A DNA stretch of 64,000 nt from Marinihelvus sp942491555 (GCA_942491555.1 CALOBN010000002.1:1-64000), one strand, 5' to 3'. Counted from the first letter of the stretch, positions 25,630 through 35,031 are shown. Notes: generated by a model from the sequence alone, not told the origin. Program-made: numbers and translations.

Positions 25630-26397
25630 ATGGGTAGAGTTCAAGGAAAAGTCGCATTGATTACCGGTGCTGCATCAGGGCTGGGTAAAGCTGATGCCCG
25701 ACGCCTGGCTGAGGAGGGTGCCAACGTGGTGCTCACTGACATCAATGATGCCGGGCAGGTGGTCGCCGATGCCATCGCTGCCGAGACCGGTGTTGAAACG
25801 CTGTTTCTGCAACATGATGTTACCGATGAAAAACGCTGGCAGGAGGTGATTGCAGCAACCGAAGAGCGCTTCGGTGGTCTGGACGTGCTGATCAACAACG
25901 CCGGTATCGTGATCGTTGCAACGCCGGAGACCACGACCCTGGAACAGTTTCGTCTCGCCAACGCGGTTATGAACGAGGGTGTGTTTCTGGGTTGCCAGGC
26001 AGCCTTGCCTGCCCTGAAGCGGCGCGGCGGCGGCTCAATCATCAATATGTCCTCGGTGGCATCACACCTGGGTTACCCGGTGTTTTTTGCCTACTCTGCG
26101 GCCAAGGGCGCGGTGCGCAGCATGACCAAGTCACTGGCCGTGCATTGCCAGATGAATGGCTATCACATCCGCTGCAATTCCATTCATGCCGGCGCCATCG
26201 ATACGCCGATGATTCACGATTCTTTCTCGCAACTGGGTATGGATGTACCGGATCCTGATGCCGAGAACCCGGAAGACATGGTTGGCATAGGCAAGCCGGA
26301 AGACGTCGCCAACATGGTTCTTTATCTGGCCAGCGATGAATCCCGTTTCATCAACGGTGCCGAGTTGATGGTTGATAACGCCCTGTCAGTGCAGTGA
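25630..26397 (+). CDS. SDR-family oxidoreductase 1
   Basis: Classical short-chain dehydrogenase of 255 residues, NAD-preferring by the Asp at the end of beta-2 (VVLTDIND). Motifs are TGAASGLGK (residues 12-20), NNAG, the catalytic Ser in INMSSVASHLG and YSAAKG with Tyr and Lys. The length and the HAGAIDTPM region resemble 3-alpha/20-beta-hydroxysteroid and cyclohexanol-type dehydrogenases. It is the first gene rightward of the TetR1 operator. Confidence 0.88.
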   Translation: MGRVQGKVALITGAASGLGKADARRLAEEGANVVLTDINDAGQVVADAIAAETGVETLFLQHDVTDEKRWQEVIAATEERFGGLDVLINNAGIVIVATPETTTLEQFRLANAVMNEGVFLGCQAALPALKRRGGGSIINMSSVASHLGYPVFFAYSAAKGAVRSMTKSLAVHCQMNGYHIRCNSIHAGAIDTPMIHDSFSQLGMDVPDPDAENPEDMVGIGKPEDVANMVLYLASDESRFINGAELMVDNALSVQ

Positions 26398-26484
26398 GTA
26401 TCGAGTTTGTCCGGCCGGTGAATGCGCCACTCTGAAGCGTAAATCCCGAACCCCGAACCTCGCGCCCCGGAATCTGGGTGACCT

Positions 26485-26802
26485 CTATTCGTCGGGTGCG
26501 AGCTCGAGGCTTACACCGTTGTGCTCAGGGTTCAGCGTGAGCTGACAGCTCAGGCGTGACTCGCCGTCCCGGCTGAATTCGAGCATATCAATCAGGTCTT
26601 CTTCATCGACATCCATGGCCGGGAACTTGTCCTGGTCGGCATCTGCGATAAAGACGTGACATGTGCCGCAAGAGCACATCCCGCCGCAAATGGCCGCAAC
26701 GCCCCAGTCAAACTCGCGCAGTGTTTCCATGAGCGTATCGCCATCATTGGCAGTCACTTCATGTTGCTCACCATCACGGTCTTTTACATTGAGTTTTATC
26801 AC
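26485..26802 (-). CDS. [2Fe-2S] ferredoxin, putidaredoxin/adrenodoxin type
   Basis: Small electron carrier of 105 residues. The cluster motif is ICGGMCSCGTCHVF (Cys-x5-Cys-x2-Cys) with the fourth Cys in SRLSCQL. This type passes electrons to cytochrome P450 or Rieske oxygenases. Its ATG overlaps the stop of the upstream reductase, so the two are translationally coupled. No P450 gene is in the window, which makes the Rieske oxygenases the probable partners. Confidence 0.9.
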   Translation of the reverse strand: MIKLNVKDRDGEQHEVTANDGDTLMETLREFDWGVAAICGGMCSCGTCHVFIADADQDKFPAMDVDEEDLIDMLEFSRDGESRLSCQLTLNPEHNGVSLELAPDE

Positions 26803-28010
26803 AGTAAATCCTTCAATTCGGTTGTCGGGTCTGCAAGTTGCTCACGGTTCAGCTGGCTTCCTGCGGCAATCAGTTTACGTCCTGCCATGTAATCGCGCGG
26901 TGCATTAATGCACTGCAATGCGTTCAGCCGGTCTGTCCCGAGGCTGAGGACAGTCAGGGAGTTGGGGCCGTTCTCGCGAAGCACAAGCTCGTCGCCCGGT
27001 TGCGGTAGTCCCGCCATTTGCAGGCGGCAATCATATTGCTCAGACCAGAACCAGGGGGGCTCCTCGTAACTCGCGTCCTGCCCGAGGATCGCTGCAGCGC
27101 AGAGCTTACCCTGGCTGACGGCATTCTGGACGGATTCAAGCACCACCGGTTCAGGGTAAAGAACATGACGCGTCTGTGCACAGTCACCGGCCGCAAACAC
27201 ACCCGGCATGTTGGTCCGGCAGCGTTCATCAACCAGTACCCCGCGGTCAACCTCAATCCCGCTGTCTTCAAGCCAGGCAATCTCCGGCTGCACGCCAAGG
27301 CCCTTGAGTACCACATCGGCATCCAGCAGCGTGCCATCGTCAAGACTAACCGCCTGGACCTTGCGGCCGCCGTGAATTTCTGTCATCAGATTATTGAAGT
27401 AAAAGGTAACGCCCTCGCGGCGGTGCCGGTCTTCGAGAAAGGCTGCAATCGGAGCGAGGGCGGAGCGCTGCATGATGCCTGATTGCGGCTCTACCACGCT
27501 TACCTCGCAGCCCATGGCCCGTGCCGACGCTGCAACTTCGAGACCAATGTAGCCTGCACCGGCGACCACCAGCCGGGCGCCGGGCGTGAGCTGTTCGCGC
27601 AGTTGCAAGGCATCATCCAGGGTGCGTAGATAATTAACACCGGTCAGCAGTGAGCCGCCCAGTTGGATCCGGTTGAGACGAGAGCCCGTGGCAATTACCA
27701 GCGCGTCGTAGTCCACCATTCTGCCCCCTTCAAGGGTCACGGCCTGGCGTTGCGCATCAAGCGCGATCACCTGGCTGTCGGGGCGGAATTCGATCTGCTG
27801 GGTGTCCAGGAAGTCCTGTTGCCGCAAGGTGCACTTGTCTTCCGTGAACTCACCCTTGAGAACCTGCTTGGATAACGGTGGGCGCTGGTAAGGAAGGCGC
27901 GACTCTGCGCCCAGCAAAATAATGCGCCCTTCGAAGCCGCCTTGACGCAGGGAAATGGCAGCCTGGAGTCCGGCTTGACCGGCTCCCACAATGACGACAG
28001 TTTTGATCAA
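26799..28010 (-). CDS. FAD-dependent ferredoxin reductase
   Basis: NADH:ferredoxin reductase of 403 residues. FAD-binding GAGQAGLQAAISLR (residues 8-21), PYQRPPLSK, the NAD-binding GAGYIGLEVAASARAMG near residue 150, and GVFAAGDCAQT near the FAD ribityl site match putidaredoxin-reductase-like oxygenase reductases. The C-terminal reductase domain is present. It is the first gene leftward from the 28068 operator and is coupled to the ferredoxin. Confidence 0.92.
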   Translation of the reverse strand: MIKTVVIVGAGQAGLQAAISLRQGGFEGRIILLGAESRLPYQRPPLSKQVLKGEFTEDKCTLRQQDFLDTQQIEFRPDSQVIALDAQRQAVTLEGGRMVDYDALVIATGSRLNRIQLGGSLLTGVNYLRTLDDALQLREQLTPGARLVVAGAGYIGLEVAASARAMGCEVSVVEPQSGIMQRSALAPIAAFLEDRHRREGVTFYFNNLMTEIHGGRKVQAVSLDDGTLLDADVVLKGLGVQPEIAWLEDSGIEVDRGVLVDERCRTNMPGVFAAGDCAQTRHVLYPEPVVLESVQNAVSQGKLCAAAILGQDASYEEPPWFWSEQYDCRLQMAGLPQPGDELVLRENGPNSLTVLSLGTDRLNALQCINAPRDYMAGRKLIAAGSQLNREQLADPTTELKDLL

Positions 28011-28067
28011 GCTGTTGTTTCTCCGGGCTGCCTGTAAGCGATTGAGCTGTGGATTATGCCAACAAAA

Positions 28068-28085
28068 AAACAGTCAGGACTGTTT
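28068..28085. promoter_or_regulatory. 18-bp palindromic operator, copy 1
   Basis: AAACAGTCAGGACTGTTT, perfect 8-bp arms around AG, between the divergent reductase and SDR2 genes. The same arms occur at 39797 and 43916. Confidence 0.8.
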
Positions 28086-28140
28086 ATTTAGGTCTCGGGC
28101 TTGAAGTATACTGCGCCTCCGGCCGCATCAAAACCACAGT

Positions 28141-28905
28141 ATGACAAGCCACGCTGAGAATACCGTCCTGGTGATGGGTGCCAGCTCACCTGCCGGCATC
28201 GGCGCTGCAATTGCGCGCCGCTTCGCGGCGGCGGGACACCAGGTCCTGGTGTCTGCACGGAATGCCGCAGGGCTGCAGCAGGTGGCCGCAAAGACAGGTG
28301 CCAAAGCGCATGCCTGCGACATCACGGATCAGGACAGCTGCGATGCATTGTTTGCCTGGGTCGCAGCGCAGGAAAAACCCCTAGGCACCGCGATCTACGC
28401 AACCGGCCTCAATCACTTTACGCCGCTGGCACGTTTCGAACCCGAAGCCGCCAGGGCCTGCGTGGAAACCAACTTCCTTGGCGCTCTGGGTTTTTTGCGC
28501 CGGTCTGCAGACATCATGGTGGATGGCGGCGCCATCATTCTCCTTTCCTCGCTGACGGCGACGCGGCCCGCATTCGGCACCGCCGTATATGCCGGCACCA
28601 AAGCGGCGCTTGACCAGGCCACGCGGGTCGCTGCCCTTGAACTGGCTGGTCGCCGGATTCGTGTCAATGGCATCGCCCCGGGTATGACCCGCACGGACAT
28701 GACAGAAATGATGTTCGACAACCCGAACCTGGAACAAGCCGTCCTGCGCGAGATTCCTTTGGGGCGGATGGGTACGGGCGAAGACATCGCGGCAGCCGCC
28801 GAGTGGCTGGCCAATCCTGAATGCTTTATGACCGGCGAAATTCTGTCGGTTAATGGCGGCGCGGAACTCCGCCGCGTACCGACTTTTGATGAAATCATGG
28901 GCTAA
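28141..28905 (+). CDS. SDR-family oxidoreductase 2
   Basis: Classical SDR of 254 residues. The cofactor loop is MGASSPAGIG, followed by SARN; the active site has LLSSLTATRP (Ser) and YAGTK (Tyr, Lys). The N-A-G motif reads YATGLN, a divergent form. It is the first rightward gene after operator copy 1 and is followed within 40 bases by SDR3, so the two probably act in series in the same pathway. Confidence 0.85.
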   Translation: MTSHAENTVLVMGASSPAGIGAAIARRFAAAGHQVLVSARNAAGLQQVAAKTGAKAHACDITDQDSCDALFAWVAAQEKPLGTAIYATGLNHFTPLARFEPEAARACVETNFLGALGFLRRSADIMVDGGAIILLSSLTATRPAFGTAVYAGTKAALDQATRVAALELAGRRIRVNGIAPGMTRTDMTEMMFDNPNLEQAVLREIPLGRMGTGEDIAAAAEWLANPECFMTGEILSVNGGAELRRVPTFDEIMG

Positions 28906-28941
28906 GCCCACACAGTATGGGCATTGCCCAGGAGACTGAAC

Positions 28942-29706
28942 ATGGATCTGGAACTCAAGGGCCGCAGCGCCATTATCACTGGCTCAACGCGTGGCATCGG
29001 CCGCGCCATCGCTGAAAAGCTCGCTTCTGAGGGTGTGAACGTCGGCATCGGCGCGCGCGATGATGAAGCAACGGCCAAGGCGGGCGATGAAATACGCGAA
29101 AAATACGGCGTCAAGGTTTTTGCCAGGCCCTGTAATGTGAAAGATGCCGAAGCGTACAAAGCGTGGCTGGAAGAGGGTATCGAAACGCTGGGTGGTCTGG
29201 ACATTTTCGTGCCGAACGTCAGCGGTGGTGGCGGCATGGACTCGGAAAAAAACTGGTGGCGCAATTTTGAGATTGACGTATTGCATACCGTGCGCGGTGC
29301 GGAAACCTGCCTGCCTGCACTGAAAAAGTCCGGTGCCGGCGCGATCGTGATCATCGGTTCCACCAACGCGGTCGAGACCTTCATGGCGCCCATGGCTTAC
29401 AACGCCATGAAAGCGGCGCTGGTGACCTACGGCAAGCAGTTGTCCCAGTTTGTTGCCGGCAAGGGTGTGCGCGTCAATACGGTTTCGCCAGGCCCGATCT
29501 ATTTTGAGGGTGGTGCCTGGGAGATGATCAAGGGCACCATGCCGGATATGTACGAGGGTACGCTGAAGCAGATTCCAACGGGGCGCATGGGCACGCCGGA
29601 GGAAGTTGCCAACGTGGTGACGTTCCTGGCCAGCCCTGCCGCCAGCCTGGTGACGGGTATCAACCTGGTTGCCGACAACGGGTTCACCAAGCGCGTTCAG
29701 CTATGA
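28942..29706 (+). CDS. SDR-family oxidoreductase 3
   Basis: SDR of 254 residues with TGSTRGIGRA, ARDD (NADP-tolerant), the catalytic Ser in IGSTNAV and YNAMK. The N-N-A-G motif is replaced by VPNVSGG. The ATG at 28942 has GGAG seven bases upstream; an extended frame starting at 28924 is less likely. It precedes the ThuA-like gene by nine bases in the operon controlled from 28068. Confidence 0.87.
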   Translation: MDLELKGRSAIITGSTRGIGRAIAEKLASEGVNVGIGARDDEATAKAGDEIREKYGVKVFARPCNVKDAEAYKAWLEEGIETLGGLDIFVPNVSGGGGMDSEKNWWRNFEIDVLHTVRGAETCLPALKKSGAGAIVIIGSTNAVETFMAPMAYNAMKAALVTYGKQLSQFVAGKGVRVNTVSPGPIYFEGGAWEMIKGTMPDMYEGTLKQIPTGRMGTPEEVANVVTFLASPAASLVTGINLVADNGFTKRVQL

Positions 29707-29715
29707 GGAAATGAC

Positions 29716-30474
29716 TTGCCTGCACCACTGAAAAGGGTTCACTTCATTTGCGCCGGGCGCTATCACGATTTCGATTTTGTGCGCCTGGAAATGCTCAAGC
29801 TGTTTGCCGAGCATGACAATGTTCGTGTCACCGTGGGCTCTGACTATTCCGACAGTGAGACCCTGGCGAACTCCGATGTCCTGGTGACCTACACCAGTGA
29901 CGTGATTCCGGAGGAAGAACAAATTGACGAGCTCGAGGCATTTCTGCGTGCCGACAAACGCTGGTTCGCCTTGCACGGAACCAATGCCTTGCTGCATTAC
30001 GAAAAGCATCGGGGTTGGGTGGCACCGCACACTGCACGCCGGTTTTTCGAGATGCTCGGCAGCCAGTTTGTGGCGCATCCGCCGATGAATCCTTTCCTGG
30101 TGGAACCCTGTGCGCGCCACCCCCTGGTGAACGGAATCGGCCCCTTCGAGGCTGAAGATGAAATTTATCTGTGCCGCTTTTTTGGCGAGCACGATGCGCT
30201 GCTGGAAACCGAGTTCTCGGGTGAAGCGCCAGGCTTTGATGAGTCAAACTGGACTGACCTGGAGCGCGTTCCGCTCATGTATCTGCATCCCTGGGAAGAC
30301 AACGAGGTGTTGTATCTGAGCCTTGGCCATGCCCGCGGCCACTATGACATGCGGCCACTGATGGACTGGTACAAAAGCCAGGAGAGCGGCAGCTGGAAGC
30401 AACCGGCATTTTACGAATTGTTGCGCCGGGGCATTCGCTGGTCGCTTAATGATCCGGAGTATTTCGATGGCTGA
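29716..30474 (+). CDS. ThuA-domain protein
   Basis: A 252-residue ThuA-like protein with a class I glutamine amidotransferase fold: HFICAGRYHDFDFVR, the strand VLVTYTSDV, WFALHGTNA with the nucleophile-elbow position occupied by His-Gly-Thr, and LSLGHARGHYD. ThuA proteins are linked to sugar metabolism, but the function here is unknown. It starts with TTG; GAGGAA lies seven bases upstream and no in-frame ATG fits. Its end overlaps the start of the Rieske oxygenase gene by eight bases. Confidence 0.82.
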   Translation: MPAPLKRVHFICAGRYHDFDFVRLEMLKLFAEHDNVRVTVGSDYSDSETLANSDVLVTYTSDVIPEEEQIDELEAFLRADKRWFALHGTNALLHYEKHRGWVAPHTARRFFEMLGSQFVAHPPMNPFLVEPCARHPLVNGIGPFEAEDEIYLCRFFGEHDALLETEFSGEAPGFDESNWTDLERVPLMYLHPWEDNEVLYLSLGHARGHYDMRPLMDWYKSQESGSWKQPAFYELLRRGIRWSLNDPEYFDG

Positions 30475-31777
30475 AACAGACGATATTGTTAAGGCGAAGC
30501 CAGGCATGACACCGCTGGACAAGGCGCCGGACCCGGATATACCGAACGAGATCATCGCCAAGGAGCGCTACACCGATAAAGCGTTTATGCAACTTGAGTG
30601 GGAGCGCATGTGGAGCAAGATATGGCTCCTTGGGTGTGTGGAACAGGATATTCCCGAGCCAGGCGACTACGTGGTGACCGATATTGGTCCTGAGTCAATT
30701 TTGATTGTGCGCCAGGACAGCGGTGATATCCGCGCTTTTTACAATGTCTGTCAGCACCGCGGTAACCAGCTTCGACCCGAAGGTTCCGGCCACGCAGACT
30801 CTTTTCAGTGCGCCTACCATCACTGGGAATATCACCGCGATGGCAGTTTCAAGCGTATTCCGGATTCTGAGACCTTTCCACAGGGCACTCCGTGCACCGG
30901 GCTTGAAGAGATTCCCTGTGACACCTGGTCCGGGCTGGTGTTCTTCAGTCTGAACGCCGGGGTCGAGCCGCTGCTGGATTTTCTGGATATGATTCCCGAG
31001 CACCTGGACCCCTACCAGTTTCCAAAAATGGCGCGCGACAGGCATGTCACCGTGGAGTGGGATTGCAACTGGAAGACCTCGGTTGATGCGTTTAATGAGT
31101 CCTACCATGTGCAGGGTATCCACCCGCAGTTGCTGTGGCATCTTGACGACCTGAACATCCAGATTGACTGCTACGCCCGTCATAATCGCTACATTATCGA
31201 ATTTGCCACGCTGTCACCGAGGGTCAACCAGCCACCGGAAATCCCCATGGGTATCAAGCACCTCATGAAGGAGGGTGGTATGGATCCGGCGGACTACTAC
31301 GGCCGGGTCAAAGATGTGCGCCAGGACCTGCAGAATTTCAAACGGGAACATGCGCCTGAACAGGGCAAGGATTATTCGCGCCTGCATGACGCCCAGTTAA
31401 CCGACGACTTCCACTACCTGATTTTTCCGAACATCACCATGAACGTGCATGCGGATGACTACTGGATCTTCCGCCAGCGTCCGCACGCCACTGATCCGGA
31501 CAAATGCTATTTCGACATCTGGACCTTCAAGCTGGTGCCAGAGGGTGAGGAGTGGCCGGATTTGCCGGAGTTCAAGCAGTTCAAACACGGCGAGAACAGC
31601 ATCGGCCTGGTACTCGACCAGGATGCGGCCAACCTGCCCGGAGTCCAGCGGGGCATGCATTCCAAGGGCTTTCGTGGTCTCTGGGTTGGCGACCAGGAAT
31701 TGCGTATCCGGCATTTCCACAAGGTGCTGGATGACTACATTTATGGTGCAGACGGCAAGCCGGCGGATGCCCCATGA
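30467..31777 (+). CDS. Rieske oxygenase alpha subunit 1
   Basis: Catalytic subunit of a ring-hydroxylating dioxygenase or monooxygenase, 436 residues. The Rieske cluster ligands are CQHRG and, 20 residues later, CAYHHW. The mononuclear iron site shows DAFNESYHVQGIHP with two His, and the third ligand Asp is expected near the C-terminus. No beta subunit lies nearby, so it is probably an alpha-3 enzyme fed by the ferredoxin/reductase pair at 26.5-28.0 kb. ATG 30467 is chosen because it overlaps the ThuA stop. Confidence 0.9.
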   Translation: MAETDDIVKAKPGMTPLDKAPDPDIPNEIIAKERYTDKAFMQLEWERMWSKIWLLGCVEQDIPEPGDYVVTDIGPESILIVRQDSGDIRAFYNVCQHRGNQLRPEGSGHADSFQCAYHHWEYHRDGSFKRIPDSETFPQGTPCTGLEEIPCDTWSGLVFFSLNAGVEPLLDFLDMIPEHLDPYQFPKMARDRHVTVEWDCNWKTSVDAFNESYHVQGIHPQLLWHLDDLNIQIDCYARHNRYIIEFATLSPRVNQPPEIPMGIKHLMKEGGMDPADYYGRVKDVRQDLQNFKREHAPEQGKDYSRLHDAQLTDDFHYLIFPNITMNVHADDYWIFRQRPHATDPDKCYFDIWTFKLVPEGEEWPDLPEFKQFKHGENSIGLVLDQDAANLPGVQRGMHSKGFRGLWVGDQELRIRHFHKVLDDYIYGADGKPADAP

Positions 31778-31796
31778 CCGGCGGAGAACCCAGGGT

Positions 31797-32768
31797 ATGA
31801 GTGCTTACGACCAGGACCTGCTCCTGCGCGCCTACCGGCGCATGAAAACCATCCGTGAGTTCGAGGAACGCCTCAATATCGAGATCCAGAAAGGTGAGAT
31901 TCCCGGCTTCACGCACCTGTATGCCGGCCAGGAAGCGGTTGCGGTAGGCGTCTGTGAACAGCTGGGCTTTGATGATTACATTGTCAGTACCCACCGTGGC
32001 CACGGCCATTGTATTGCCAAGGGCTGCGACGTTATCGGCATGATGAAAGAAATCTACGGCCGCCACGACGGCCTGTGCAAAGGTAAGGGCGGGTCCATGC
32101 ATATTGCGGATCGCGACGTTGGCATGCTGGGCGCAAACGCTATTGTGGGCGGCGGACCGCCGATTGCGGTGGGTGCGGCGATTGCGACCAAACTGGATGG
32201 TAAAGGGCGTGTAACCGCCTCATTTTCAGGTGATGGCTCCAGTAACCAGGGTACGGTTTTCGAGGCCATGAACCTGGCAGTTGTGCTCCAGTTGCCCACG
32301 CTGTTTGTTTATGAGAACAACGGCTACAGCGAACATACCGGGGCCGATTATGCGATTGGTGCCAGTGATCTCGCCGCGCGTACGGAAGCCTTCGGTATGC
32401 CCGTGGAAAAGGTCGACGGCAATGATTTTTTTGCTGTGTTTGAGGCCACCGGTCGTGCTGTGCAGCGCGCCCGCGAGGGTGGCGGCCCCGGCGCGCTGGA
32501 TTGCGAGACCACGCGCTTCTTCGGTCACTTTGTCGGCGACCCGCAAAAATACCGGGACAAAAACGAGGTCGCCGAGCACCGCGCGAGCCTTGATTGCCTG
32601 GTCAAATTTCGTGACCGCGTCACCGCGGAGGGCTGGCTGGAGCAAGCCGAGCTGGACCAGGTCGACGAGGAGGTCATGGCGCTCATTGAATCTGCAGTTT
32701 CCGAGGCCAAGGCCTCACCCCTGCCCGACATTGCCGAGCTCACCACTGATGTGTATGCGAGCTACTGA
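31797..32768 (+). CDS. 2-oxoacid dehydrogenase E1 component, alpha subunit
   Basis: A 323-residue thiamine-diphosphate enzyme subunit of the pyruvate/acetoin/branched-chain 2-oxoacid dehydrogenase class. It has the E1-alpha pattern: HLYAGQEAVAVGVCEQL, THRGHGHCIAKG, GKGGSMHIAD, and the ThDP motif GDGSSNQGTVFEAMNLA. It most resembles the acetoin dehydrogenase type (AcoA). ATG 31797 gives the standard N-terminus; a longer frame starting inside the oxygenase gene is spurious. It lies 19 bases after the oxygenase stop. Confidence 0.9.
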   Translation: MSAYDQDLLLRAYRRMKTIREFEERLNIEIQKGEIPGFTHLYAGQEAVAVGVCEQLGFDDYIVSTHRGHGHCIAKGCDVIGMMKEIYGRHDGLCKGKGGSMHIADRDVGMLGANAIVGGGPPIAVGAAIATKLDGKGRVTASFSGDGSSNQGTVFEAMNLAVVLQLPTLFVYENNGYSEHTGADYAIGASDLAARTEAFGMPVEKVDGNDFFAVFEATGRAVQRAREGGGPGALDCETTRFFGHFVGDPQKYRDKNEVAEHRASLDCLVKFRDRVTAEGWLEQAELDQVDEEVMALIESAVSEAKASPLPDIAELTTDVYASY

Positions 32769-32777
32769 GGGGCTGAA

Positions 32778-33797
32778 ATGAGCGAGACAATCAAAACATT
32801 CCGCGAGGCCCTGAACGAGGCGCTGCGCGAGGAGATGGAGCGCGACTCCAGGGTGATCGTGCTTGGTGAAGATGTGGCCGGCGGCGCCGGTGGCACGGGT
32901 GACACGGTTGAGGCGGCCGGTGGTATTTTCGGCGTAACCCAGGGACTGGCGCGAAAGTTTGGTCGTGACCGGGTGATTGATACGCCAATCTCCGAATCTG
33001 CCATCATTGGCGCCGCAAACGGTGCGGCCCTGGCCGGCTACCGGCCCATCGCAGAACTCATGTTTGCCGACTTTATCGGCGTGTGCATGGACCAGGTTTA
33101 CAACCAGGCCGCAAAGTTTCGCTACATGTTCGGCGGCAAGATGTCCTGTCCCATGGTGATCCGCACGGCCATGGGCGCCGGGATGAATATGGGCGCCCAG
33201 CATTCCCAGACCATCTACCCGCTGTTGACTTCCGTACCGGGGCTCAAAATTGTCATTCCCAGCAACGCGGCGGATGCCAAGGGCCTGCTGAAGACCGCGA
33301 TCCGCGACGATGATCCGGTGGTGTTTTTTGAACACAAGGCGCTCTACAACAAGAAAGGCCCGGTACCGGACGGAGACTATGCCATTCCCTTCGGCGAGGG
33401 CGACATGACCCGCGAGGGTGATGATGTAACAGTGGTTGCCATGGGCCGCATGGTGTCGTTTGCCGAAAAGGCCATTGACGGGCTGGCGGAGCAGGGCATC
33501 AGTGCCGACCTGATTGATCCGCGCACAGTTTCACCGATGGACTGGGACATGATTTTTGAATCCCTCGAGCACACCGGCAGGCTGGTGGTGGTCGATGAGT
33601 CGCCACCGCGCTGCAGCCTGGCCTCGGACATTGCCGGGCACGTCGCGCAGGAAGCCTTCGGCAGCCTGCGTGGTCCGGTCAAGCTGGTTACCGCACCGCA
33701 TGCGCCGGTGCCTTTCTCTCCGGGCCTGGAGCGTTCTTATGTTCCCGGACCGGACCGGATTGCCGCAAGCATTATCGAATGTGTAAAGGGGGCCTGA
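32778..33797 (+). CDS. 2-oxoacid dehydrogenase E1 component, beta subunit
   Basis: A 339-residue E1-beta partner. Motifs are FREALNEALREEMERD, VLGEDVAGG, RVIDTPISESAIIGAANGAALAG, and QHSQTIYPLLTSVPGLKIVIPSNAADAKGLL. It starts nine bases after E1-alpha with a GAGGGG ribosome-binding site and is followed after one base by E2. Together they would decarboxylate a 2-oxo or acetoin-type intermediate and pass the acyl group to lipoate. Confidence 0.92.
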   Translation: MSETIKTFREALNEALREEMERDSRVIVLGEDVAGGAGGTGDTVEAAGGIFGVTQGLARKFGRDRVIDTPISESAIIGAANGAALAGYRPIAELMFADFIGVCMDQVYNQAAKFRYMFGGKMSCPMVIRTAMGAGMNMGAQHSQTIYPLLTSVPGLKIVIPSNAADAKGLLKTAIRDDDPVVFFEHKALYNKKGPVPDGDYAIPFGEGDMTREGDDVTVVAMGRMVSFAEKAIDGLAEQGISADLIDPRTVSPMDWDMIFESLEHTGRLVVVDESPPRCSLASDIAGHVAQEAFGSLRGPVKLVTAPHAPVPFSPGLERSYVPGPDRIAASIIECVKGA

Positions 33798-33798
33798 G

Positions 33799-35031
33799 AT
33801 GAGCGCCATTCATCCCGTCACCATCCCCAAGTGGGGCATCGAGATGCAGGAAGGAACGGTCACCGAGTGGCGCTTTGCCGAGGGTGACGCGGTCACGAAG
33901 GGTGAGGAGCTCATCGACATCGAGTCGGACAAAATCGTCAACACCATGGAGGCACCGGCCAGCGGTGTCCTGCATCGCATCATTGCGGAGGTGGACAGTA
34001 CCCTGAAAGTCGGCCAGCTTCTGGGTGTTATCGCAGCGGCGGATACGCCCGCGGACGCGATCGATGAATTTATCGCAGACTTTGTCCCGGCCAATGCGGG
34101 CTTCGGGATTGATGATGATTCTGCTGAGCCGGCGGACAGTCCAGCCGCAGGAGCGGCCGCACCAGGTTCTGCCCAGAATACCCCTGACCATGCTGGTGTC
34201 GCAGCAAACGGCGAGATCAAGGCCAGCCCGGTCGCAAAACGACTGGCGAAAAAGCTCGGCGTTGACCTGACCGGGGTCAAAGGTACCGGCCGCAACGGTC
34301 GTATCTCAACCGCGGACGTTGAAGCTGTTGCCGCTGGAGCACAGACAGAAACAGCCGCTGCTCCGCCCACCACAACAACCCCGGCGGCGCCCGGCGCAGA
34401 GGGCGTGCCCCTGTCCAGCCGCGAGCTCGCCGCGGCACGACGCCTGGTGGCCTCGAAGCAGGAAATTCCCCATTTCTACCTGCAACGTGATCTTGATATG
34501 CGTCACGCGCTGGTGGCCAAGGAGCGTGATTCCGTGCCGCTTACCGCGCTGCTGATCAAGGCGCTTGGCAATGCGCTGCAGGCGCGTCCCAAACTAAACG
34601 CTCACTTGCACAACGACAGGCTGAGCGCACAGGACGGGGTAGCGATCAACGTTGCGGTTGAGACCCCGGACGGGCTGGTTGCACCATTGCTGGGTTCAGT
34701 CGATCAACTTGACCCAATCGAGCTGGCTGCCAATTTGAAATCCCTGGCTGCGCGCGCACGTGACAAGGCGCTGGCGGCACCTGACCTGGCCCCCGGTGGC
34801 CTGACCCTGAGCAACCTGGGCATGTTTGGTATCACGGCCTTCACCGCTATCATCAACCCGCCACAGGTTGCGATCCTGGCGGCTGGAACCGTCCGGCCAC
34901 TCGTGCTGCAGGACGGCAGTGATGCGGTTCCGGCAATGACGGTCACCCTGTCCTGTGATCACCGCGCCATTGACGGGGCCGAGGGCGCGCGCTTTCTCGC
35001 GGCGCTGCAGGACGCGCTCAACGCACTCTGA
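33799..35031 (+). CDS. Dihydrolipoamide acyltransferase (E2) of the 2-oxoacid dehydrogenase
   Basis: A 410-residue E2. One lipoyl domain (residues about 5-80, modified Lys in IESDKIVNTMEA), an Ala/Pro linker, a peripheral-subunit-binding domain (SPVAKRLAKKLGVDL, GTGRNGRIS) and the acyltransferase domain ending in SCDHRAIDGAEGARFL with the catalytic His and Asp. No dihydrolipoamide dehydrogenase (E3) is linked, so a housekeeping E3 is probably shared. The lipoyl domain reads VNTMEA, as in acetoin-type E2s. Confidence 0.92.
   Translation: MSAIHPVTIPKWGIEMQEGTVTEWRFAEGDAVTKGEELIDIESDKIVNTMEAPASGVLHRIIAEVDSTLKVGQLLGVIAAADTPADAIDEFIADFVPANAGFGIDDDSAEPADSPAAGAAAPGSAQNTPDHAGVAANGEIKASPVAKRLAKKLGVDLTGVKGTGRNGRISTADVEAVAAGAQTETAAAPPTTTTPAAPGAEGVPLSSRELAAARRLVASKQEIPHFYLQRDLDMRHALVAKERDSVPLTALLIKALGNALQARPKLNAHLHNDRLSAQDGVAINVAVETPDGLVAPLLGSVDQLDPIELAANLKSLAARARDKALAAPDLAPGGLTLSNLGMFGITAFTAIINPPQVAILAAGTVRPLVLQDGSDAVPAMTVTLSCDHRAIDGAEGARFLAALQDALNAL

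Noticed and set aside
26485..28010. Ferredoxin/reductase as a cytochrome P450 system
   Set aside because: No P450 gene with a haem-Cys motif was found in the window; Rieske oxygenases in the same regulon are nearer partners.
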